Source: Sphingomonas sp. PP-CE-3G-477 (GTDB lineage Bacteria; Pseudomonadota; Alphaproteobacteria; Sphingomonadales; Sphingomonadaceae). From it: a stretch of 64,000 nt of DNA. The position numbers were made by a program, and so were the translations under genes. Shown here piece by piece: positions 6,776-15,647 of the stretch (the stretch's first letter is position 1; the number at the start of each line of letters is the position of its first letter). The notes beneath the pieces are model-generated. The model saw only the letters and a program-made list of their open reading frames with translations. It ran no database searches and was not told the DNA's origin. The DNA lies in contig NZ_QAOF01000003.1 of assembly GCF_003050745.1 (NCBI RefSeq), positions 186,001-250,000 on the forward strand. Reading direction: 5' to 3'.

Positions 6776-9688
6776 ATGGTGTCCTTTTCGCGCTTGTACC
6801 GCGCTCCCGTCCTCATCCCCGTCATCCTCGGCCTCGCCATTCCGGCGAGCGGCCAGATGGCGACGCAGCAGGCCGTATCCACCCCCACGAAGGAAGCGCC
6901 GACGCTTCCCGAGCTGCCGGGGATCGATACGACCGCATGGCTGTACAAGGGCAGCGATCTCACGCGGGATCCGGAGTGGAAGTTCGGCACGTTGCCCAAC
7001 GGCATGAGGTTTGCGGTGCGCAAGAACGGCGTGCCACCGGGCCAGGTGTCGGTGCGCGTACGGATCGATGCGGGGTCGCTGAACGAGACCGACAGCGAAC
7101 GGGGCTTCGCGCATTTCATCGAGCATCTGTCGTTCCGCGGTTCGGAATACGTGCCGGATGGCGAGGCGAAGCGCGTGTGGCAGCGGTTCGGGGCGACCTT
7201 TGGCTCGGATACGAATGCGCAGACGACGCCGACCTCGACCACGTTCAAGCTCGACCTTCCGTCCGCGACTGAATCCGGCCTCGACGAGAGCCTGAAGATC
7301 ATGTCGGGGATGATGGAGAAGCCGGTCATCACCGACGCGTCCGTCACCGCCGAGCGTCCGGTCGTGCTGGCGGAACAGCGCGAGCAGCCGGGGCCGCAGG
7401 TGCGGTTCGGCGATGCGATCCGCGCGACGTTCTTTGCCGGGCAGCCGCTCGCGGATCGCTCGCCGATCGGCAACATCAAGACGCTGGAAGCCGCCACTGG
7501 TGCTACGGTGAAGGCGTTCCACGATCGCTGGTATCGGCCGGAGAACACCGTCGTCATCATCTCGGGCGACATGGACCCGGCGCTGTTCGGGCGGCTGATC
7601 GTCAAGAACTTCGCGGACTGGAAGGGCATCGGCCCGGTCGTGCCCGCGCCGGATTTCGGCAAGCCCGACCCGAAGGCACCGGTCTCCGCGACGATCGCCG
7701 AGCCGGCGATTCCGGCGGTGGTGACGCTCGGCGTGGTGCGGCCGTGGGAGTATAAGGACGACACCGCGATCATGAACCAAAAGCGGCTGGTGGACGTGCT
7801 GGCGACGCGGCTCATCAGTCGTCGTCTAGAAACGCGCGCGCGTGCGGGCGGGAGTTTCCTTCAGGCGGGCGTGTCGATCGACGACGTCTCGCGCTCGGCG
7901 AACCTGACCAGCGTCAACATCGTGCCGATCGGGACCGACTGGGAAGCGGCGTTGAAGGACGTTCGCGCGGTGATCGCCGACGCGCAGACCAACGCGCCGA
8001 GCCAGGCCGAAGTCGACCGCGAATACGCCGATTTCGACACGATCATGCGAACCAGCGTCGAGACCGCGCGGGTCGAGGCGGGGTCGAAGCAGGCGGACGA
8101 CATGGTCGGCGCGCTCGACATCCGCGAGACCGTGGCCGGGCCCGAGACGTCGTACAAGATTTTGCAGGACGCCAAGGCGAAGGGCATGTTCACGCCCGCC
8201 ACGCTGCTCGCGTCGAGCAAGGCGATCTTCGAGGGCACGGCTACGCGCGCCCTCGTCAATACGCAGACGCCGGATGCGGGGGCTGCGGCGAAGCTGGCGA
8301 CCGCGTTGAAGGCGGACGTTTCGGGGCTGGCGGGCAAGCGCCGCGCGCAGGCTGCGGTCGACTTCTCGAAGCTGCCGTCGCTCGGCAAGCCGGGCGTAGT
8401 CGCGAGCCGCGAGAAGATCGCCGCGTTCGACATGGAGCAGGTGAACTTCGCCAACGGCACGCGCGTGCTGCTGTTCCCGAACGCGGGCGAGACCGGGCGT
8501 GTGTATGTGCGCGTGCGGTTCGGCGGCGGCTATACCGCGATCCCGTCGAACCGGCCGACGCCGGCGTGGGCGGGCGATCTTGCGCTGGTTGCGGGTGGTA
8601 TCGGCAAGCTCGACCAGGGCGATCTCGACCAGCTGACCGCGGGGCGTCGGATCGGGCTCGACTTCGGGATCGACGACGATGCGTTCACGCTCAGCGCGAT
8701 CACGTCGCCGGCGGATTATGCCGATCAGTTGCGGCTGATGGCGGCGAAGCTCGCGTTCCCGGCGTGGGATCCGGCACCGGTGGCGCGTGCCCGAGTGGCG
8801 GCGCTGGCGGGGTTTGCGGGGTATGATTCGTCGCCCGACGGCGTGTTGTCGCGTGACCTCGAGGGGCTGTTGCGCGCGGGCGATCCGCGTTGGGGGACGC
8901 CGTCGAAGCCGACCGTCGAGGCGCTGAATGCGAAGGACTTCCGCGCGTTCTGGGAACCGATCCTGAAGACCGGACCGATCGAGGTCTCGATCTTCGGCGA
9001 CGTGAAGACCGAGGATGCGATCGCGGCGGTGGCGAAGTCGTTCGGGGCGATGAAGCCGCGGACGGCGGTGTCGACGGTCGGCGCGCCGGTCGGCTTCCCC
9101 GCGCACAACGCGACGCCGGTAATGCGGGCGCATACGGGCCCGGAGAACCAGGCGGCGGCGGTGATCGCGTGGCCGACCGGTGGCGGGATCGACAATATCG
9201 TCGAGGCGCGGCGTCTCGACGTACTGGCGCAGGTGTTCAGCGATCGACTGTTCGAGCGGCTGCGGCAGGCGGCGGGCGCGAGCTACAGCCCGAACGTGTC
9301 GAGCCAGTGGCCGGTGGGCATGACCACCGGCGGCCGGATGGTCGCGATCGGGCAGGTCGCGCCGGACAAGGTGTCGTTCTTCTTCCAGATCGCGCGGCAG
9401 ATCGCGGCGGAGTTGGTGTCGACGCCGATCGCGGCGGACGAGCTGGACCGGATCAAGAAGCCGATGGGGCAGTATATTTTGCGCGCCTCGACCGGGAACC
9501 AGTTCTGGTTGCAGCAGCTTGGCGGGGCGACGTTCGATCCGCGGCGGATCGCGGCGACGCAGCGGATCGCTTCGGACTTGGTGGCGACGACGCCGGTGGA
9601 GTTGCAGGCGACGGCGGCGAAGTATCTGCGGCCGGAGAAGGATTGGACCATGGCGGTGGTGCCGGCTGCGACTCCCGCGAAGAAGTGA
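6776..9688 (+). CDS. Secreted M16 family zinc metallopeptidase
   Basis: A 970-aa insulinase-type (pitrilysin, M16) peptidase with the usual duplicated architecture. A signal peptide covers about residues 1-27, followed by an M16 domain with the inverted zinc motif HFIEH at 113-117, M16C middle domains, and a second degenerate half that lacks HXXEH. It should be periplasmic and degrade peptides. It is transcribed divergently from the hydroxylase with about 285 nt between. Family C repeats follow the stop. Single-chain members of about 950 aa with this layout are common in sphingomonads. Substrate unknown. Confidence 0.92.
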   Translation: MVSFSRLYRAPVLIPVILGLAIPASGQMATQQAVSTPTKEAPTLPELPGIDTTAWLYKGSDLTRDPEWKFGTLPNGMRFAVRKNGVPPGQVSVRVRIDAGSLNETDSERGFAHFIEHLSFRGSEYVPDGEAKRVWQRFGATFGSDTNAQTTPTSTTFKLDLPSATESGLDESLKIMSGMMEKPVITDASVTAERPVVLAEQREQPGPQVRFGDAIRATFFAGQPLADRSPIGNIKTLEAATGATVKAFHDRWYRPENTVVIISGDMDPALFGRLIVKNFADWKGIGPVVPAPDFGKPDPKAPVSATIAEPAIPAVVTLGVVRPWEYKDDTAIMNQKRLVDVLATRLISRRLETRARAGGSFLQAGVSIDDVSRSANLTSVNIVPIGTDWEAALKDVRAVIADAQTNAPSQAEVDREYADFDTIMRTSVETARVEAGSKQADDMVGALDIRETVAGPETSYKILQDAKAKGMFTPATLLASSKAIFEGTATRALVNTQTPDAGAAAKLATALKADVSGLAGKRRAQAAVDFSKLPSLGKPGVVASREKIAAFDMEQVNFANGTRVLLFPNAGETGRVYVRVRFGGGYTAIPSNRPTPAWAGDLALVAGGIGKLDQGDLDQLTAGRRIGLDFGIDDDAFTLSAITSPADYADQLRLMAAKLAFPAWDPAPVARARVAALAGFAGYDSSPDGVLSRDLEGLLRAGDPRWGTPSKPTVEALNAKDFRAFWEPILKTGPIEVSIFGDVKTEDAIAAVAKSFGAMKPRTAVSTVGAPVGFPAHNATPVMRAHTGPENQAAAVIAWPTGGGIDNIVEARRLDVLAQVFSDRLFERLRQAAGASYSPNVSSQWPVGMTTGGRMVAIGQVAPDKVSFFFQIARQIAAELVSTPIAADELDRIKKPMGQYILRASTGNQFWLQQLGGATFDPRRIAATQRIASDLVATTPVELQATAAKYLRPEKDWTMAVVPAATPAKK

Positions 9689-9694
9689 CTGCTT

Positions 9695-9842
9695 AGTCCC
9701 TTTCCCCGACGGGGAGAGGGAGGGAGGAGCCGCTTGGCGACGGGAGGGTGAGGGGTTTTGGCGGAGGTGTTGCGAGCCTCACGCCCCTCACCCTCCCACA
9801 CGCAAGCGCGTGCGGGCCCCTCCCTCTCCCCGGAGGGGAGGG
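9695..9842. repeat. Palindromic repeats, family C
   Basis: Fills the space between two convergent genes. Palindromic CCCTTTCCCCGACGGGGAGAGGG at 9698-9720 is followed by GGGTGAGGGG-type sequence and an inverted partner ending in CTCCCCGGAGGGGAG at about 9826-9840. It may act as a bidirectional transcript end, but there is no T-tract. Confidence 0.75.
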
Positions 9843-11627
9843 TTATTTGTAGAGCGCGTCCAGACGTTCGCCGTAAGCCTGTTTCAGGACGTGGCGGCGG
9901 ATCTTCAGGCTGGGGGTCAGCTGCTCGTTCTCGATCGTGAACGGCCCATCCGCCAGTACGAACCGCCGCACCCGCTCCGTCACCGTCAGGTCCGCGTTCA
10001 CCCGCTCGACCGCATGCCCGATCGCCGTGCGGAACTCGCTGTTCTCCGCCAGACGCGCGAAGCTGCACGCGTCGCCGTTGCCCGCGCACCATTCCTGCGT
10101 CCACTCGGGATCGGGCACGATTAGCGCGACCATGTACGGCCGTTTGTCGCCGGCGATCATCGCCTGCGCGATTTCGGGCTGGAGCGTCAGCATGCCCTCG
10201 ACCTTTTGCGGGGCGACGTTCTCGCCCTTGTCGTTGATGATCAGGTCTTTCTTGCGGTCGGTGATGCGAATCCGGCCGCGGTCGTCGATCTCGCCGATGT
10301 CGCCGGTGTGTAGCCAGCCGTCCTTGAGCACCTTCGCGGTCTCGGCGTCGTTGCGCCAATAGCCGTGCATGACGAGTTCGCCGCGGACCAGAATCTCGCC
10401 GTCCTCGGCGATGCGGACTTCGGTGTCGTTGAGCGCGGGGCCGACCGAGTCCATGCGGACACCGGCCTTGGGGCGGTTGCACGAGATGACCGGGGCGGCT
10501 TCGGTCTGGCCATAGCCTTGCAGGAAGGTGAGGCCGAGCGCCTCGAAGAACAGGCCGACTTCGGGATTGAGCGGGGCGCCGCCCGAGATCATCGCCTTCA
10601 AGCGCCCGCCGAATTTCTTCGAGATCTTCGGCTTGAAGAGGGTGGCGACGGCGGCCTGCATCGGGCGGTCGATCAGGCGCAGGCGACCGGCGTAGCGCTT
10701 GCCGCCGATGTCGAGCGCCTGGCGCAGCAGGTACGCGGACGCGCCGCCCTGTTTCTCGATCGTCTTCGAGATGCGCGTGCGAAGGACTTCGAACAGGCGG
10801 GGGACGACGAACATGATCGTCGGGCGCGTTTCTTCAATGTTCGCGGCGAGCTTCTCGAGGCCCTCAGCATAGTAGATCTGGCCGCCCAATGAGATCGGGA
10901 AGTGCTGGCCGCCGGTGTGTTCATAGGCGTGGCTCAAGGGCAGGAACGACAGGAAGACCTCGTCGTCCCAGCCGAAATCCTCCGAGATGACCGACGCGCA
11001 GCCGGCGCAATTGTGGAGGATCGCGCCGTGGTGCTGCATCACGCCGCGCGGCGCGCCGCCGGTTCCGCTCGTGTAGATGATGCAGGCGAGGTCTTCGCGG
11101 GTGAAATCGGCGCGGGCGGCGGCGGTTTCGGGAGCGGTCTGGTGCGCGGCGATCAGCGCGTGCCAGTTGTGGAAGTCGATCCCGGCGGGGACCTTCATGT
11201 CCTCGAACCCGATCACGGTCTGCGCCTGGTTGGAGCGGATGACGGCGGGGAGGAGGGTTTTCGCGAGCTTGGCGGTCGAGACGATGATAGCGCAGGCGCC
11301 GGCGTTCTCGATGATGTGGAGATGATCGCGTTCGGTGTTGGTGACGTAGGTCGGCACCGTGATGCACCCCGCCGCCATGATCGCGAGGTCGCTGAGGCAC
11401 CATTCGGGGCGGTTTTCGGCGACCAGCATGACGCGGTCGCCGCGTTTCAGGCCGATCGCGGTCAGCGCGGTGGATAGGCTGGCTACCTGGCGCGCGGCTT
11501 CGGCCCAGCTGGTGGCGACCCAGGTGCCGCTTGTCTTGGTCCAGAGGAACGGGGCGTCGCCTTTCTCGGTGGCGCGCGCGAAGAACATCGTGACGAGGTT
11601 CGGGAAGCGTTCGAGCTGGCGGGCCAT
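9843..11627 (-). CDS. Long-chain fatty acid-CoA ligase (AMP-dependent synthetase)
   Basis: A 594-aa ANL-superfamily enzyme that activates fatty acids through acyl-AMP to acyl-CoA. It shows the P-loop YTSGTGGAPRGV, motif YGQTEAAPV, the ATP-binding Asp in WLHTGDIGEID and the C-terminal hinge ITDRKKDLI followed by the lysine-bearing GENVAP segment. The length and the LSHAYEHTGG segment point to the long-chain FadD/FAA group. The start at 11627 is well fixed by an AGGAGA ribosome binding site 6 nt upstream; a longer frame crosses the family A repeat and is rejected. No fad operon partners are adjacent. Confidence 0.92.
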   Translation of the reverse strand: MARQLERFPNLVTMFFARATEKGDAPFLWTKTSGTWVATSWAEAARQVASLSTALTAIGLKRGDRVMLVAENRPEWCLSDLAIMAAGCITVPTYVTNTERDHLHIIENAGACAIIVSTAKLAKTLLPAVIRSNQAQTVIGFEDMKVPAGIDFHNWHALIAAHQTAPETAAARADFTREDLACIIYTSGTGGAPRGVMQHHGAILHNCAGCASVISEDFGWDDEVFLSFLPLSHAYEHTGGQHFPISLGGQIYYAEGLEKLAANIEETRPTIMFVVPRLFEVLRTRISKTIEKQGGASAYLLRQALDIGGKRYAGRLRLIDRPMQAAVATLFKPKISKKFGGRLKAMISGGAPLNPEVGLFFEALGLTFLQGYGQTEAAPVISCNRPKAGVRMDSVGPALNDTEVRIAEDGEILVRGELVMHGYWRNDAETAKVLKDGWLHTGDIGEIDDRGRIRITDRKKDLIINDKGENVAPQKVEGMLTLQPEIAQAMIAGDKRPYMVALIVPDPEWTQEWCAGNGDACSFARLAENSEFRTAIGHAVERVNADLTVTERVRRFVLADGPFTIENEQLTPSLKIRRHVLKQAYGERLDALYK

Positions 11628-11718
11628 TGTCTCTCCTGAACTGCTCTGCGAGCTTGCCTTGGCGGGGTGCTCGATCTTTGGGGTGGTATAGCCCTTTGGC
11701 GTGTCACGCTCCAAGCTT

Positions 11719-11771
11719 GTTTCCCCGCGAAGGCGGGGACCCAGACTGGGCTCCCGCTTTCGCGGGAGAAC
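11719..11771. repeat. Palindromic repeat, family A
   Basis: A 53-bp copy between ggt and the acyl-CoA ligase, with two CCCGCG/CGCGGG hairpins around CCCAGACTGGG. Confidence 0.85.
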
Positions 11772-11790
11772 AAGAAGAGGGGAGGGCGGC

Positions 11791-13530
11791 TTACTCCGGT
11801 GCGCGCTGGAGTGCGCCGACGCGCTGGATCTTGGTGACAGTACCGTCCTCTGCGATCGCAACACCCTCGCTACGGGGGTCCGCGGCGCCGACCCATTTGC
11901 CGCCCACGCGTTCGATCGCGTTGGCCTTCAGGCCGAGTGCGGCGACCTGCACGGTCTCGCCTAGCGCTTGCAACGCGGGGACCATCGCCTCGCGATCTGT
12001 GCCCTTCTCCGCTGCCGCGACGTGGCCGGGAGCATAGAGCAGACCTAACGCGATCGAGTCCTGTGCCGACAGCTTCCAGTCGACCACGCCGATGATTGCC
12101 TTGGCCACCTGCGCGATGATCGTCGAGCCGCCGGCTGCGCCGACCGCGAGGCGGACCTTCCCGTCGGGGCCGTAGACGATCGTCGGCGACATCGAGCTGC
12201 GCGGGCGCTTGCCGCCTTCGACGCGGTTGGCGACGAGGGCGCCGTCCTTGACGGGGACAATGTCGAAGTCGGTGAGCTGGTTGTTGAGGACCGTACCGTC
12301 GACGGTGATGCCGGAGCCGAAATAGCCCTCGACGGTGGTGGTCACCTCGACGACGTTGCCGCGGGCGTCGACCGTCGCGATGTCGGTCGTGCCGGGGACC
12401 TCGCTGACCGGTGCGCGGGTGCGTGCTGGGGCTCCGGGAGGCGAGCCGGCGGTGACGTTCGCCATTGTCTTCGCCGGCGAGATCAGGGCCGAGCGCGATG
12501 CGAGATACTTGGTGTCGAGCATGCCCTGCACCGGCACGCGGACGAAATCGGGATCGCCGACGTAGAGGTCGCGGTCGGCATAGGCGAGGCGCGACGATTC
12601 GGCGAACAGGTGCCAGGCTTGCGCGCTATCCTTGCCGAGCTTGGCCATGTCGAAGCGTTCGAGCTGCTTCAGGATCATCAGCACGGTGATGCCGCCGGAC
12701 GAGGGCGGGCCCATCCCGCAGACGCGATAGACGCGGTATTTGACGCAGACCGGCGGGCGCGACTTGGCGTCGTAGCTGGCGAGATCGCCAAGCGTCATCT
12801 TCGACGGATTGCGTGCGGCGGTGTTCACCGCGGTGACGATCTTCTGCGCCTGCGGGCCGACGTAGAAGCTGTCGGGGCCCTGGGTGGCTATGCGCTGGAG
12901 GAGGGCGGCCTGCTGCGGGTTCTTGATGACTGCGCCGATCGCGACCGGCGAGCCGTCGGGGGCGGAGAAGAGCTTGCGCGTCTCTGGGGTGATGTGGTCG
13001 CCATAGGCGGTCATGCCGTTGACGAGGCGGGGGGAGGCCTGGAAGCCGTTCGTCGCGAGGCGGATCGCGGGGGCGAACAGTTGCGCCCAGGGGAGCTTGC
13101 CCGAGGCGCGATGCGCGAGCGCCATGCCGCGGAGTGCGCCGGGAATGCCGACGCTGCGGCCGCCGGGTACTGCGTCGCTGTGGCTGAGCGGGGTGCCGTC
13201 GGAGGCGTAGAACCAGCGTGCGTCGGCGGCGGCGGGGGCCTCTTCGCGCGCATCGATCGTGCTGAGGGCGCCGCCGGCCGCGTGGGAGATCCAGAAGCTA
13301 CCGCCGCCGATGCCGGAGCTTTGTGGCTCGACGACGTTGAGCGCGAGCATGGTGGCGATGGCGGCGTCGGTGGCGCTGCCGCCGGCGCGGAGGATCTCGA
13401 CGCCGGCTGCGGCTGCGCGCGGGTCGGCGGCGCTGACCATGCCCTGGTCTTTGATCGGGGCAGGCGCGGATTGGCGCGCCTCTGCGGCGGTGGGGACGAG
13501 GAGGGCGAGCGCTAGGAGAGAGGTCTTCAT
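11791..13530 (-). CDS. ggt: Gamma-glutamyltransferase precursor
   Basis: A 579-aa Ntn-hydrolase that cleaves or transfers the gamma-glutamyl group of glutathione; it is exported and self-cleaves into two subunits. The ATG at 13530 gives a clear signal peptide ending near AEA (15-17). The autoproteolytic nucleophile is Thr381 in GTTDIATVD. The substrate loop appears as PRSSMSPTIV and the oxyanion segment as GAAGGS. The residue after the Thr pair is Asp rather than the usual His of TTH; the nucleophile and the rest of the core are intact, so activity is expected. Family D repeats lie immediately upstream. Confidence 0.94.
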   Translation of the reverse strand: MKTSLLALALLVPTAAEARQSAPAPIKDQGMVSAADPRAAAAGVEILRAGGSATDAAIATMLALNVVEPQSSGIGGGSFWISHAAGGALSTIDAREEAPAAADARWFYASDGTPLSHSDAVPGGRSVGIPGALRGMALAHRASGKLPWAQLFAPAIRLATNGFQASPRLVNGMTAYGDHITPETRKLFSAPDGSPVAIGAVIKNPQQAALLQRIATQGPDSFYVGPQAQKIVTAVNTAARNPSKMTLGDLASYDAKSRPPVCVKYRVYRVCGMGPPSSGGITVLMILKQLERFDMAKLGKDSAQAWHLFAESSRLAYADRDLYVGDPDFVRVPVQGMLDTKYLASRSALISPAKTMANVTAGSPPGAPARTRAPVSEVPGTTDIATVDARGNVVEVTTTVEGYFGSGITVDGTVLNNQLTDFDIVPVKDGALVANRVEGGKRPRSSMSPTIVYGPDGKVRLAVGAAGGSTIIAQVAKAIIGVVDWKLSAQDSIALGLLYAPGHVAAAEKGTDREAMVPALQALGETVQVAALGLKANAIERVGGKWVGAADPRSEGVAIAEDGTVTKIQRVGALQRAPE

Positions 13531-13589
13531 CGAGCGCGAGCCTAGCGCGGTTCGGGTACGAGGCAACCCGTCTCGCCAGTCGATCTCGC

Positions 13590-13716
13590 GATCCTCCCCC
13601 GCTAGGGAGAGGTGGCGCTGAAGGCGACGGAGGGGGAGGACACGGAACAGCGGTTACTCTTGCCGCCCCCTCCGTCTGGCGAGTGCCAGCCACCTCCCCC
13701 TGGCGGGGGAGGATTG
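13590..13716. repeat. Twin palindromic repeat, family D
   Basis: Inverted pair based on TCCTCCCCCGCTAGGGAGAGGTGGC and its complement, around a purine-rich GACGGAGGGGGAGGA centre. It occupies the whole space between pyrD and ggt. A second copy is at 60655-60785 and half copies are near 52041 and 62781. Confidence 0.8.
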
Positions 13717-14778
13717 TTAGGCGTCCACGCCCACCGCGTCGCCGACCGTGGTGAAACCGTCGCGCTTCAACAGCGCGTCAAGTTCGCGCAGGATACGGGC
13801 GGGGAGGCCGGGGCCTTCGTAGACGAGCGCGGTGTAGAGTTGGACGAGGCTCGCGCCGGCGCGGAGGCGGGCATAGGCTTCGGCGCCGCTGTCCACGCCG
13901 CCGACCGAGATCAGCGGGATCGCTGCGCCGGTCGCCTTGCGGAAGTCTGACAGGCGTTGGCGGGCTAGGGGGGCGAGCGGCGCGCCGGACAGGCCGCCGG
14001 TTTCCTTGGCGTTGGCCGAGCGCAGGCCGGGGCGGGAGATCGTCGTGTTGTTGACGATCAGCGCGTCGATGCGGTTGTCGAGCGCGGCGCGGGCGATGTC
14101 GTCTATGTCGGCGGGTTCGAGGTCGGGGGCGACCTTGAGGAAGATCGGCGTGGTACCCTTGGCGGTGGTGCACGCGGCGAGGAGGTCGCGCAGGGCTGCG
14201 CCGTGTTGGAGATCGCGGAGGCCGGGGGTGTTGGGGGAGCTGATGTTGATCGTGATGTAGTCTGCGTGGGGTGCTGCTCTGGTAACGCCGTGAACGTAGT
14301 CGGCGGTGCGATCCGACGCGTCTTTATTGGCGCCGACGTTGATGCCCAAAACTTTGTTTCCCCGCGAAGGCGGGGACCCAGCCTGGGCACCCGCCTTCGC
14401 GGGTGAACATACTCGGGACAGGGCCGCGTCTAGGCCGCCGTTGTTGAAGCCCAAACGGTTGATCACCGCGCGGTCTTCGGGAAGGCGGAAGATGCGCGGC
14501 TTCGGGTTGCCGGGTTGCGGCACCGGCGTGAGCGTGCCGATCTCAACGCTGCCGAAGCCCAACCCGAAGAAGCTGTCGATCGCACGGCCGTCCTTGTCGA
14601 CCCCCGCCGCCAAGCCGACCGGGTTGGGGAAGGCGATCCCCGCCACGGTCGTTGCGAGCCGCGGCACGCTGGGGGCGAGCGGCGTGCCGGCCTTCCCCCA
14701 TGCGCCGAGCGCGGCGATGGTGAGGGTATGCGCGCGCTCGGCGTCGAGACGGAACAGGATCGGGTGGTAGAAGGCCAT
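13717..14778 (-). CDS. pyrD: Dihydroorotate dehydrogenase (quinone), class 2, with repeat-encoded insertion
   Basis: Membrane-linked flavoenzyme oxidising dihydroorotate to orotate in pyrimidine synthesis, 353 aa from the ATG at 14778. Class 2 features are present: the N-terminal helical region (MAFYHPILFRLDAERAH), FPNPVGLAAGVDKD, INRLGFNN, NISSPNTPGLR with the Ser of class 2 enzymes, and ISVGGVDSGAEAY for FMN. Between GLDAALSR and VLGINVGANKD there is an extra stretch (about residues 122-142) that is the translation of a family A palindromic repeat. The frame is preserved through it and all catalytic residues flank it. It falls where the family has a variable loop, so the enzyme may still work. 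Confidence 0.94.
   Translation of the reverse strand: MAFYHPILFRLDAERAHTLTIAALGAWGKAGTPLAPSVPRLATTVAGIAFPNPVGLAAGVDKDGRAIDSFFGLGFGSVEIGTLTPVPQPGNPKPRIFRLPEDRAVINRLGFNNGGLDAALSRVCSPAKAGAQAGSPPSRGNKVLGINVGANKDASDRTADYVHGVTRAAPHADYITINISSPNTPGLRDLQHGAALRDLLAACTTAKGTTPIFLKVAPDLEPADIDDIARAALDNRIDALIVNNTTISRPGLRSANAKETGGLSGAPLAPLARQRLSDFRKATGAAIPLISVGGVDSGAEAYARLRAGASLVQLYTALVYEGPGLPARILRELDALLKRDGFTTVGDAVGVDA
14356..14408. repeat. Family A palindromic repeat inside the pyrD coding sequence
   Basis: A 53-bp copy with intact GTTTC and GTGAAC ends and two CCCGCGAAGGCGGG-type hairpins, read through in frame by pyrD as CSPAKAGAQAGSPPSRGN. Compared with the intergenic copies it has only a few substitutions, which suggests recent arrival. 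Confidence 0.85.
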
Positions 14779-14849
14779 GCGCGCTCTTAGGCATATCGGC
14801 CGGGGCGGCCAAACCCTTCTTCCGTCACCCCACATTCTCTGTCACCCCA

Positions 14850-14940
14850 GCCTCCGTCACCCCAGCGAAAGCTGGGGTATCCACGTTCGAGGCGCCCGAC
14901 CCAAACCAGGACCCCAGCTTTCGCTGGGGTGACGGGGGAG
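14850..14940. repeat. Twin palindromic repeat, family F
   Basis: Two inverted copies of GTCACCCCAGCGAAAGCTGGGG (about 14857-14880 and 14911-14933) in the divergent space between pyrD and the suf regulator. Further copies or relatives at 24174, 31843 and 17150. Confidence 0.8.
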
Positions 14941-15040
14941 GGGCCGTGGGGGGAAGGAAGAGCAGCGAGCGAGGGTGATCAGTTGCGAGTCGTTAGCACC
15001 CCTGGCCGGGTTGACGATGCACTGTACAAAGCCCATTTGA

Positions 15041-15067
15041 CCAATCGGATCATATCGGTCCGATTGG
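15041..15067. promoter_or_regulatory. Candidate operator of the suf operon
   Basis: Perfect inverted repeat CCAATCGGA - 9 nt - TCCGATTGG, centred 29 nt before the ATG of the Rrf2 regulator. Position and symmetry fit an autoregulatory site for the regulator it precedes, but it does not match the E. coli IscR consensus closely. A weak TTGACG at 15011-15016 could be the -35 of the operon promoter. Confidence 0.5.
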
Positions 15068-15082
15068 ACTTTCGAAGCCACC

Positions 15083-15526
15083 ATGCGTCTTTCCAGCCTA
15101 GCCGACTATGCGGTCGTAATGATGAGCGCCGCGGCGCGTCATTGTGGCGGTGTCGCGCGGCTGAACGCGACGCTGCTCGCCGAGGAGACCGGCGTGCCGC
15201 TGCCGACCGTGCAGAAGCTGGTGAGCCGGCTGTCCGCGGCCGGGTTGATCGAGAGCACGCGTGGCACCGGCGGCGGCTTCCGCTTGTCACGACCACCGGC
15301 GATGATCTCGCTCGCCGACATCATCGAGGCGGTCGAAGGACCGATCGCGTTGACCTCGTGCGTCGATGGCGCGTCGCAGGATTGCTGCGTCGAGCAGACG
15401 TGCAAGGTGAAGCCGCACTGGAACGCCGTCAACGGCGCGGTCCGCGGTGCGCTCGCCGGCGTGTCGCTCGCCAGCCTTTCGCAAACCCCGGTTTTACACC
15501 CCCCTCTTTCACAGGTGCCCGCATGA
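15083..15526 (+). CDS. Rrf2 family Fe-S cluster-responsive regulator of the suf operon
   Basis: A 147-aa IscR-like repressor. The N-terminal winged helix reads RLSSLADYAVVMMSAAARH and GVPLPTVQKLVSRLSAAGLI, followed by the wing STRGTGGGFRL. The cysteines that would bind a 2Fe-2S cluster are in SCVDGASQDCCVEQTC, the pattern of the alphaproteobacterial SUF-system regulator subgroup. It is the first gene of the suf cluster and is separated from sufB by a strong hairpin. A perfect inverted repeat just upstream is a likely autoregulatory target. Probable role: tuning Suf expression to Fe-S demand. Confidence 0.92.
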   Translation: MRLSSLADYAVVMMSAAARHCGGVARLNATLLAEETGVPLPTVQKLVSRLSAAGLIESTRGTGGGFRLSRPPAMISLADIIEAVEGPIALTSCVDGASQDCCVEQTCKVKPHWNAVNGAVRGALAGVSLASLSQTPVLHPPLSQVPA

Positions 15527-15558
15527 CGCGCGCAGCGCCTTACCCCTTCCTCCGCGCT

Positions 15559-15606
15559 CTCTGCGCCTCTGCGCGCAAAGAATCCTGTTCGCGCAGAGAC
15601 GCAGAG
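15559..15606 (+). terminator. Long hairpin between the suf regulator and sufB
   Basis: CTCTGCGCCTCTGCGCG pairs with CGCGCAGAGACGCAGAG (16 of 17) across a 14-nt loop. No T-run follows directly, apart from a short TTTTC later, so it may be an attenuator, an mRNA-processing or stabilising element, or another dispersed repeat, rather than a full terminator. Confidence 0.5.
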
Positions 15607-15647
15607 ATCGTTGAGTTTTCAGAGAGCCGCGCCGCGGCGGAGATGGA

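Noticed and set aside
6491..7780. Long 5' extension of the hydroxylase frame
   Set aside because: The frame runs antisense through the start of the M16 peptidase gene. The family length is met from the ATG at 6490, or 6628 at most.
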